DNA from: Clostridiales bacterium
Lineage (GTDB): Bacteria; Bacillota; Clostridia; Christensenellales; DUVY01
Assembly: GCA_031290295.1 (NCBI GenBank)
Contig: JAITNT010000213.1
Coordinates: forward strand, 1 to 6,382
Direction of reading: 5' to 3'
DNA: 6,382 bases
The notes below the pieces were generated by a model. The model was given only the letters and a program-made list of their open reading frames with translations, was not told the origin of the DNA and made no database searches. The position numbers and the translations under genes were made by a program. Within the stretch, counting starts at the first letter, position 1, and every line of letters begins with the position of its first letter. Positions 1-5,447 of this stretch are shown piece after piece.

Positions 1-195
1 ACTGCCGACGACAATAGTTACCTTGTAGGGATTCGCCGCCGTCCCCCCGCCCGTGACATCGGCGCCCGTAACGGTTATCGCCGTTACGTAGACCGGATCG
101 GGATCATCGTTTTGGCAGGCCGTAACGGTCAGCGTTAACGCTAACCCCACGACAAGCGACAAGGCGATGATTACCCAGTTCTTAAGTTTCTTCAT
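1..195 (-). CDS. Lipoprotein, N-terminal 65 residues (C-terminus beyond left edge)
   Basis: The reading frame starts at an ATG at 193-195 and stays open to the left edge, giving 65 residues. It begins MKKLKNWVIIALSLVVGLAL, a basic n-region followed by a hydrophobic core, and ends in the lipobox V24-T-A-C27. This is a signal-peptidase-II site, so the protein should be a membrane-anchored surface lipoprotein. After Cys27 comes an acidic, Pro-rich linker (QNDDPDPVY) and then a Thr/Val/Gly-rich beta-type segment that includes GGGTAANPYKVTIVV. That segment resembles the opening of repeated Ig-like or other surface beta domains, but too little is present to name a family. The start is supported by AAAGGAG seven bases upstream; an ATG at 197-199 leads to a stop after five codons. 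The gene lies 65 bp beyond the HAD gene in the same direction. It could be a binding protein or a surface glycan-handling protein, but neither is shown. Confidence 0.85.
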   Translation of the reverse strand, partial: MKKLKNWVIIALSLVVGLALTLTVTACQNDDPDPVYVTAITVTGADVTGGGTAANPYKVTIVVGS

Positions 196-202
196 ACATT
201 TT

Positions 203-209
203 CTCCTTT
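203..209 (-). promoter_or_regulatory. Ribosome binding site of the lipoprotein gene
   Basis: On the minus strand this reads AAAGGAG, seven bases before the ATG at 195. It is a strong match to the anti-Shine-Dalgarno sequence and fixes the start of the lipoprotein gene. Confidence 0.8.
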
Positions 210-215
210 TTTTAT

Positions 216-237
216 TTAATATATATTTAATATATAT
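216..237. repeat. Two tandem 11-bp AT-only repeats upstream of the lipoprotein gene
   Basis: The plus strand holds TTAATATATAT twice in direct succession (216-226 and 227-237). The block is entirely A/T in an otherwise GC-balanced window and lies just upstream of the lipoprotein ribosome binding site. On the minus strand it offers several overlapping TATATT/TATTAA hexamers that could serve as a -10 element, and such a tract melts easily. I see no convincing -35 element upstream, because that position falls in the GC-rich end of the HAD gene. A separate promoter for the lipoprotein gene is therefore possible but unproven. Confidence 0.5.
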
Positions 238-260
238 TTTCCGTGTTGCTTCGGCGGCGC

Positions 261-1268
261 TTACGCTTTGCCGTCGATTATGCTAAGTATCTCGCCGAAG
301 CCCTCGCAATACGCGCCGCATAAAGCCCCCGTACCGCTCTTCAGAATATTTCCGCCGCTTATGCCTACCGTGTAGAAGCCCGCCAGCCGTATCGAGCACA
401 CGCCCGCGCCGCTGTCCTCGATCCCTATTACGCGGCATCGCTCCTCCGCGGATATCCCCAGACCCACCGCCGCCGTTTCGGCGTATAACCACGGGTGCGG
501 CTTGGGAGAAAGCTCGCCCAGCGTCCCCGTTTCACCCTTTCTCAAGGGGTATCCGGCGGTAATCGCGCTGTCATAAAACTCCTTAGGCTCGCCCATACCG
601 AGGGTTTTGAACGCCGAAACGATCTCCGGCCACGCTTTTTCATAAAGCCCGCTTGTGACAAGCCCTATTTTTATGTTCCTTTCCTTCAAAGCAAGAAGGA
701 ATTCCTTGACACCCTTAACGGGAGTAAACGCGCCCTCGCGTCCCCGCCCGGCGAGTATTTCCGCCATTTCGCGGTGAGTATGCTCAAAATATACGGCTCT
801 CGCTTCCTCGAGCGTGCTTGACGGGCAATATTTATCGATACAGTATTTCAGATGCTCCGACACGCTGTGCCCGGACACGAACGGCAGATCGGCTTCCCCG
901 AGCCTGAAGCCCGGCTCCCCTCTGAGGCTCGCCGTCGTCCGCTCGATTATCCATATCCAAAACTCCTCGCTCCGCACGCTCGTGCCGTCGAGATCCATAA
1001 GCACCGCCTTTACAGGGTATTCAAGCCTGACGGGCTTCACCGGATAATAAGCGGGATAGCCGAGCGCGGAATGCACATAAGCGATCGTACGGTCCCCGAA
1101 CGCGATAAATTCCACCTTGCCGTCGCCCGTGGCGGTAATCGATACGACGCCGTCCTTACCCGTCTTAAAATACCCGTCGCCGCACGCGTCGAGCGCTTTC
1201 AAGCCCGAATCCGCGCCGAAGCCGCCTATTTCCGGTATTGCAAACCTATGCATATCCTCCCGCCTCAT
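261..1268 (-). CDS. HAD-superfamily phosphatase/phosphomutase with an N-terminal extension
   Basis: The 335-residue protein has the four HAD motifs in order: motif I D92-L-D94-G-T96 (nucleophile and acid/base Asp), motif II T205-S206 in LVTSG, motif III K256 in SPKPHPWLY, and motif IV I-E284-D285-S-G-A-G (Mg2+ site). A helical cap sits between motifs I and II, about 100-180, as in the beta-phosphoglucomutase-like/phosphatase branch. The likely activity is hydrolysis or transfer of phosphate on a small phosphosugar in the cytosol; the substrate cannot be read from sequence. The first roughly 85 residues precede the HAD fold, look beta-rich, and are not a signal peptide; I do not recognise them. 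The ATG at 1266-1268 overlaps the GH38 stop as ATGA, implying translational coupling. An ATG at 1251-1253 is an alternative, but its GGGAGG lies only two bases away, which is too close. No intrinsic terminator is visible after the stop. Confidence 0.88.
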   Translation of the reverse strand: MRREDMHRFAIPEIGGFGADSGLKALDACGDGYFKTGKDGVVSITATGDGKVEFIAFGDRTIAYVHSALGYPAYYPVKPVRLEYPVKAVLMDLDGTSVRSEEFWIWIIERTTASLRGEPGFRLGEADLPFVSGHSVSEHLKYCIDKYCPSSTLEEARAVYFEHTHREMAEILAGRGREGAFTPVKGVKEFLLALKERNIKIGLVTSGLYEKAWPEIVSAFKTLGMGEPKEFYDSAITAGYPLRKGETGTLGELSPKPHPWLYAETAAVGLGISAEERCRVIGIEDSGAGVCSIRLAGFYTVGISGGNILKSGTGALCGAYCEGFGEILSIIDGKA

Positions 1269-4105
1269 TTGAGAATAAAGGTCTCTATTTTGTTATGACC
1301 TAAGCTGAAAGAGAACGCTTTATTTTTTAGCTTTATTTCCTCGAGGGGGCTCTCGTCCGGTCTGACGCGCCGGGCGGTCGTCACGGGCAGTATCGTAGAC
1401 AGCGTGAACGGCAGCTCCTTGTCCGTGGTATTCCAGACGCGAACCGCTATGCCCCCGCCGTTCTCGGCTTGCTTAACCGCCGATATCATGACCCTTTCGG
1501 CGGGGGTCACCGTAATAAGCTCCGCCGCCGAGGGAAGCCTCGCGCCCTCCCCGTGCGGCACGCCCTGAACGGCCTTTACGGGCACCTTAAATTCATACGC
1601 CGCCTGCAATACCCTGTCGTCGTCCCAGTCTCCCTTATGCGGATAGAGCGCGAAATTATATTCAAGCTCGCCGAAGCTGTGCTGTCCCGTATATTTATCC
1701 AGCTCCTCTATAAGCATTTGCGAATTTGCCGTCATGTACGCGCGTTGCGTGCGCAAAAGCGTAATCCTTATCGTCCTCTGCGCGTCGTCGTCAAGCTCGT
1801 ATTCTCTAAGCCCCTTATTGAGTACGGCAAGCCCCGCCTCTCCGTCGCTGACGTCCACAAAGTTTTGCATCGGCTGAAAAGCCGGAAACGCTTCAAAGTT
1901 GTCCTTGTGGTCGTTCCGGTTTATATTGCGTTTTTCCGTCGCCCACGCGCTTTCTACGGCAACCTTGTCCGCCTTGGAAACGCCCGACGGGAAGTTAATC
2001 CGCAGCTTGTGGTCGCGGGCGGAATTTTTGATTTTCATATTGACCTTGAGCATTCTCGAGCCTTTTTCTAAGGTCAAATAATACGTAATAGGGATATTCA
2101 CCGTATCTCTGCGGCGGCCGCCGTTATCGATATCCGCCGCCGCCGGAATATTCATGCTCAGCTCTACCTTAAATTCGCCCCTCAAAAGATTACTCTCGGT
2201 CATAGTGATTACCGATTGCGCGCCCAAGGAGGTAAATATCGGATTGCGCTTGGGCTGAACGCTGATATGCGCGCTGCCCGTTTCGCCGGAATCGGTGAAA
2301 TAGCCCAGCTTTTCCATAACGCGCCCGGTGTTTTTATCGAGCAAATCATATGTGCCGTTAGAGTTTATCGTAACCTTGATATGCTCGTTTTCTAATACTC
2401 CGTTATCGCGCGCTATCAGCTTGCGGTCGTCCATAAGCTCGGGGTGAAGCGCAAAGCTCGGTCCGCGGAAGCGCATGGCGTAGGTCCTGTACCCGAGCGC
2501 GGGTATTTCCGCCTCGACGAGCACTCTGCGGCGCTTCGCGTCGAATTTGATCGCCTTGGTATCAAGCTCGCGTTCCACGCCTATGCTTATGTCGTCGCAG
2601 CTAAGCTCGGTATAGGGCGCGGGCTTGCCGCAAGCGTCCACTATATCGTAGAACCCGTCGCCCGTCGCCGCGCCGTCTACGCCGATATCCGCTTTTTTTA
2701 CCGCGCTCTTAGGGGTATCGAGCACAAGGGCGACAACCTCCTTGCGGGCGTACGGCAGAGTATTAAACAGGGTGATAGTATTATCGTTCGCTTCAAAATC
2801 GTCCGCCGAATTAATATTGGCAAAAAGCGATATTATACTGCGGTTCGTTACCTCCTCGGCTACGGTCTTGGCAAGCGAGAAGTTGTACATCATATCCTCG
2901 TGCGCGAGATCTACGGCGGCTCCGCATATGCTGTCGTGCGCGTGATTTTTCAAAAGATGCTGCCACGCTCTGTCGATATTTGCCCTCGGATATTCCTTGC
3001 CGAGCAGATACGCAAACGCGGCCAGCGGCTCGCCCAAATGTATAAGGTTCGTTTCTACGTCCTCGTTGGCAAGCTTTATCTTCACGCGCGAGGAATGCGT
3101 AGCTCCTAACAGCGCGTTGAAGTTGTCGTATTCCACGGTGGTATACCTCAACTCGCCCTTGTGGAGCGCAGGCTTTATGCGGCTTTTATCGTTTATAATA
3201 GCGTCCATGTAGGAATCCATGGTATCCTGAACGATTTCCGCGTCCGGGCTAAGCTTGTTAAGCTCGGCGATAAGCTCGGGCAGCAGGCGGTAAGGCTCGT
3301 CGTTATCCTCCATATTGAGCGCCAGAATATGCCTGCCTATGCGGTAAGGCATCGCCTGATTCAGGAGATTGTCAAGCGCCTTTTTCAGTACGGCGGGGTC
3401 GTGTATAAACTCGCCGCACTCCTTCAGAAGCACAAAGGCCTTTTCATATGACTTCATGTCCGCCATATGTACGGGCAGCTGCGCCCTGTCGTATTTATAG
3501 GATAAATCCTTCATGCCCTTGCCGAGCACCGCGGGACCGTGCACATAGAAGAACCAATTCGTTCTCGTCACCTCGTCAAATGTACGCAGCGTATCTAGGG
3601 TGGAGCCGTCCCTTCCCTCCCAGGTAAACAACGGCGTAAGCACGTGCTTGTTGGTGCCCCTGTAAAATATCGCCGTGTCTATTCCGAAGCCCTTATAAAG
3701 CTGCGGCATCTGCGAATGCTGTCCGTAAGACGTCGCCGTATATCCCGACCTCATGCCGCCGCCGAACGCATCGCTCATTTTTTTGCCGAGCAGTAAATTC
3801 CTTATCAGCGCCTCGGGCGCGACGGTGTTTGTTTCGGGCAGGGTATACCATTTGACGACGTGCATTTTGCCCGCCTCTATAAGCCTCCTGATGCGCGCCT
3901 CGTTCTCCGGGCGTATCGAAAGATAGTCCTCGATTACTATCATCCCGCCGTCTACGCAGAAGAATTTATAATCGGGCTTATTTTCCAAAACGTCGATAAT
4001 GTTATCCATAAGGTCGGCCAGCCGCAGCTTCGACTGCTCCGCCGTATGCCGCCATTCCCTGTCCCAATGCGTTCCGCTGATAACATGCACAGTGTACTTT
4101 TTCAT
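1265..4105 (-). CDS. Glycoside hydrolase family 38 (alpha-mannosidase-like) protein
   Basis: This 946-residue protein has GH38 architecture. The N-terminal catalytic barrel spans about 5-290, opening with the zinc motif H13-W-D15 in GTHWDREW. A helical middle domain follows to about 410, with N-H-A-H390-D-S-I-C-G carrying the last zinc ligand, and then the large beta-sandwich C-terminal half. The usual role is retaining hydrolysis of alpha-mannosides. No signal peptide is present, so it should be cytosolic and act on imported sugar. The segment Y122-T-A-T125-S-Y-G-Q-H-S-Q-M-P-Q aligns with the family's P-D-x-F-G-x-x-x-Q-x-P, which puts Thr125 where the nucleophile and zinc-binding Asp belongs. 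D267 in MEDNDEP is the candidate acid/base residue. The frame is intact over the whole length, so this is not a decayed gene. GGAG lies nine bases before the ATG (4115-4118). It is coupled to the HAD gene and preceded by LacI-type operators. Family certain; activity uncertain. Confidence 0.93.
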   Translation of the reverse strand: MKKYTVHVISGTHWDREWRHTAEQSKLRLADLMDNIIDVLENKPDYKFFCVDGGMIVIEDYLSIRPENEARIRRLIEAGKMHVVKWYTLPETNTVAPEALIRNLLLGKKMSDAFGGGMRSGYTATSYGQHSQMPQLYKGFGIDTAIFYRGTNKHVLTPLFTWEGRDGSTLDTLRTFDEVTRTNWFFYVHGPAVLGKGMKDLSYKYDRAQLPVHMADMKSYEKAFVLLKECGEFIHDPAVLKKALDNLLNQAMPYRIGRHILALNMEDNDEPYRLLPELIAELNKLSPDAEIVQDTMDSYMDAIINDKSRIKPALHKGELRYTTVEYDNFNALLGATHSSRVKIKLANEDVETNLIHLGEPLAAFAYLLGKEYPRANIDRAWQHLLKNHAHDSICGAAVDLAHEDMMYNFSLAKTVAEEVTNRSIISLFANINSADDFEANDNTITLFNTLPYARKEVVALVLDTPKSAVKKADIGVDGAATGDGFYDIVDACGKPAPYTELSCDDISIGVERELDTKAIKFDAKRRRVLVEAEIPALGYRTYAMRFRGPSFALHPELMDDRKLIARDNGVLENEHIKVTINSNGTYDLLDKNTGRVMEKLGYFTDSGETGSAHISVQPKRNPIFTSLGAQSVITMTESNLLRGEFKVELSMNIPAAADIDNGGRRRDTVNIPITYYLTLEKGSRMLKVNMKIKNSARDHKLRINFPSGVSKADKVAVESAWATEKRNINRNDHKDNFEAFPAFQPMQNFVDVSDGEAGLAVLNKGLREYELDDDAQRTIRITLLRTQRAYMTANSQMLIEELDKYTGQHSFGELEYNFALYPHKGDWDDDRVLQAAYEFKVPVKAVQGVPHGEGARLPSAAELITVTPAERVMISAVKQAENGGGIAVRVWNTTDKELPFTLSTILPVTTARRVRPDESPLEEIKLKNKAFSFSLGHNKIETFILK

Positions 4106-4159
4106 AGCCTCGCTCTCCGTCTCCCCCGGTGTATTTCGTTTTCCGTGTCGCTTTTTGCC

Positions 4160-4183
4160 GGTTAGAGAACTAGTTCTCTAACC
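4160..4183. promoter_or_regulatory. Perfect 24-bp palindrome, probable LacI-family operator (O2)
   Basis: The half-site GGTTAGAGAACT is followed directly by its exact reverse complement. The core AGAAC-TA-GTTCT matches two other sites in the window, at 4208-4219 and 5369-5386. It lies 55 bp upstream of the GH38 start and just downstream of a possible -10 hexamer, so bound repressor would cover the transcription start. The LacI-family gene next door is the natural candidate to bind it. The centre is TA rather than the CG typical of LacI-family sites. As RNA it would fold into a hairpin, but no U-tract follows, so a terminator is unlikely. Confidence 0.75.
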
Positions 4184-4184
4184 C

Positions 4185-4213
4185 TTATTAAGATGCCCCC
4201 CCCCCGAAGAACC
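4185..4213 (-). promoter_or_regulatory. Possible weak promoter of the GH38-HAD operon
   Basis: On the minus strand a -10-like TAATAA (4185-4190) lies 17 bp from the hexamer GGTTCT (4208-4213), which is a poor -35. The placement is suggestive because the -35 position falls inside operator O1 and the start site would fall inside O2, a normal layout for repression. The spacer contains a run of ten G. No better promoter pair is visible in the gap. The -35 match is weak, so this call rests mostly on geometry. Confidence 0.3.
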
Positions 4214-4231
4214 GGTTCTACGGGGGAGGAG
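4196..4231. repeat. 36-bp imperfect inverted repeat including a C10 tract
   Basis: The arms are C-rich and G-rich blocks around the AGAACCGGTTCT core. C4201-G4206 pairs with C4221-G4226, there is one A/A mismatch inside, and pairing continues outward through two positions that become G-U in minus-strand RNA. The left part is an uninterrupted run of ten C (4196-4205). It lies about 34 bases past the stop of the LacI-family gene. In RNA it would be a very stable hairpin, but the following bases contain no U-tract, so it does not look like a standard intrinsic terminator. It may block polymerase, act as an extended operator, or simply frame O1. Confidence 0.6.
4208..4219. promoter_or_regulatory. 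Probable LacI-family operator (O1)
   Basis: AGAACCGGTTCT is a perfect 12-bp palindrome with the CG centre typical of LacI-family operators. It shares the AGAAC..GTTCT core with O2. The centres of O1 and O2 are exactly 42 bp apart, about four helical turns, so two bound dimers would sit on the same face of the DNA. It overlaps the position expected for the -35 element of the GH38 operon. Confidence 0.65.
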
Positions 4232-4264
4232 GCAAATGCTTGCTTTTTGACTGTTTTTTGTTAC

Positions 4265-5308
4265 TTAATTGCTTGCAATCGGTATGTTGTTTGCTTCGCC
4301 GAACGCCGAGTCGCGGGTTATATCGGCTACCGAGTCGCGTATTATCAAATCGCTCTCCATGAGTACGGTTTTACCCTCATAAGGGTCGTCGCTTACAAGT
4401 AAGCGCGTCATCAGCTCTATGGCGATTCTGCCTATTTCCAAATAATTCTGTCTGGCGTATGTGAGCTTGGGCGCCAGTCCCTCCGCGTTCGCCCCTCCGC
4501 CGAAAGCGGCCACGGACAGATCCTTGCCTACCGTCAGACCGTTGTCGCCGCAGTACTTGTAAACGTCCGCCGCCATAAGATCGGAGGCGGTTATAACGCA
4601 GGTTTCCCTGTCGAGTCCGTCGCGCAGGGCAATATACGCTTCGCCGGGCTCGTCGGCGACGTGTCTGATCTTAACGCACACGTCGCGGTGCGTATCCAAA
4701 AAGCCCGACAGCGTTTTTTCGCGGTCCTGCGCGATAGTAAGCTCGGGCAGGGCGTTAATAAATAGTATGTCGCGGTGTCCGCATGCGTATACGTATTGAA
4801 ATATCTTTTTTGTAAGCGCCGCGTTGTCCACGTCGACGTTATAAAGGTTGCGTTTATCACGTTGCGGACGGCCTATCAGCACAAAGGGCAAATTATCCGT
4901 CTCGAACATATCGATACGCTCGTCGATTATATGCGGCGTAAGGATTATCGCGCCCATAATCGGCGCTCTTCCCGAATGCAAAAGATTAGTAAGCTCGTCC
5001 TGATGAACGCTGAAATATGTAATGAGCAGCATGCCGTGCTTATTAAGCTCGGTTATGCAGGCTTGTATCAACTCGCTGTAAAACGGGTAGAAGTTATTAT
5101 TATTAGGCTCCAAAAACAAACCGATTATTTTGGAATTATTCGACAAAACGTTGGACGCAAAAAAATTAGGGTGATAGTTCAGCTCGTCGCAAGCGTCGAG
5201 TACCTTCTGCCTGATCGTGGGACTCACATATTTTTTGTTAGAAAACACATAGGAAATTGTAGACTTAGAAACGTTCGCAAGCTGCGCGACGTCGTTAATA
5301 TTAGCCAT
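4265..5308 (-). CDS. LacI-family transcriptional regulator
   Basis: The 347-residue protein starts MANINDVAQLANVSKSTISY, the classic LacI helix-turn-helix (helix 1 about 4-11, recognition helix about 15-23). A hinge region follows at about 48-60, then a periplasmic-binding-protein-like effector domain from I61. It should act as a cytoplasmic dimer that binds palindromic operators and responds to a sugar or sugar phosphate. Effector-domain landmarks are G146-R-P, D159-V-D-N, S242-D243 and Q287. The usual G-[FY]-D-D loop is replaced by A-F269-G-G-G, removing an Asp that commonly contacts the ligand. The chosen ATG (5306-5308) has AAGGGGG seven bases upstream and sits exactly at the start of the HTH. 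A longer frame from 5374 would begin inside an operator and is rejected. A promoter and operator directly upstream imply autoregulation, and the GH38-HAD pair downstream is the likely target. Confidence 0.94.
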   Translation of the reverse strand: MANINDVAQLANVSKSTISYVFSNKKYVSPTIRQKVLDACDELNYHPNFFASNVLSNNSKIIGLFLEPNNNNFYPFYSELIQACITELNKHGMLLITYFSVHQDELTNLLHSGRAPIMGAIILTPHIIDERIDMFETDNLPFVLIGRPQRDKRNLYNVDVDNAALTKKIFQYVYACGHRDILFINALPELTIAQDREKTLSGFLDTHRDVCVKIRHVADEPGEAYIALRDGLDRETCVITASDLMAADVYKYCGDNGLTVGKDLSVAAFGGGANAEGLAPKLTYARQNYLEIGRIAIELMTRLLVSDDPYEGKTVLMESDLIIRDSVADITRDSAFGEANNIPIASN

Positions 5309-5315
5309 TCGTTTT

Positions 5316-5322
5316 CCCCCTT
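5316..5322 (-). promoter_or_regulatory. Ribosome binding site of the LacI-family gene
   Basis: The minus strand reads AAGGGGG, seven bases before the ATG at 5308. This supports the 347-residue product over the frame's upstream ATG 22 codons earlier. Confidence 0.7.
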
Positions 5323-5368
5323 CCGCAAAAAAATTTGTTTCTTCGCTAAAGCTCACCGGCGAATCCCT

Positions 5369-5386
5369 TAGCAAACCGGTTCTCTA
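5369..5386. promoter_or_regulatory. Probable operator (O3) for autoregulation of the LacI-family gene
   Basis: The plus strand reads TAGCAAACCGGTTCTCTA. The inner AACCGGTT is a perfect palindrome and the outer TAG/CTA also match, with two mismatched pairs between them. It agrees with the inner 18 bases of O2 at 14 positions and has a complete GTTCTCTA half. It is centred roughly 15 bases downstream of the predicted transcription start of the LacI-family gene, so repressor bound here would block initiation or early elongation. Confidence 0.65.
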
Positions 5387-5399
5387 GGCTTCTATTAGT

Positions 5400-5428
5400 A
5401 GTGTAGCACACATTTGAACGCTTGTCAA
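5400..5428 (-). promoter_or_regulatory. Sigma-70-type promoter of the LacI-family gene
   Basis: The minus strand has a perfect -35 TTGACA (5423-5428), a 17-bp spacer, and -10 TACACT (5400-5405), which matches the consensus TATAAT at four of six bases. The predicted start is near 5393, giving a leader of about 85 bases before the ATG at 5308. It lies just after the stop of the ROK gene, so the LacI-family gene can be transcribed independently of it. Confidence 0.75.
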
Positions 5429-5447
5429 TACCCTTTTGCAAAATAAA

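Noticed and set aside
241..290. Terminator at the end of the HAD gene
   Set aside because: CGGC and GCCG segments could pair around the stop codon, but the stem is short and no T-tract follows on the minus strand.
2444..3109. Plus-strand open frame of 221 codons opposite the GH38 gene
   Set aside because: It lies wholly inside the GH38 coding region, has no recognisable domain, and is explained by GH38 codon bias. The same applies to the other plus-strand frames, such as 1469-2071 and 4775-5371.
3550..3565. AGAAC and GTTCT half-sites within the GH38 gene
   Set aside because: The halves are separated by six bases instead of two, and the sequence codes for conserved protein, so it does not match the operator layout.
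5327..5363. Possible leader terminator or attenuator upstream of the LacI-family gene
   Set aside because: There is a TTCGC/GCGAA stem and a run of seven T on the minus strand, but the stem is only five pairs with a 12-base loop, and the T run starts eight bases after it.
5309..5374. 22-residue N-terminal extension of the LacI-family gene
   Set aside because: Its ATG falls inside operator O3, it has no good ribosome binding site, and the family HTH begins exactly at the internal ATG at 5306-5308, which has AAGGGGG upstream.
5434..5443. TTTTGCAAAA palindrome after the ROK stop as a terminator
   Set aside because: It is a short, AT-rich palindrome with no loop and no following T-tract on the minus strand, so it is too weak to call.
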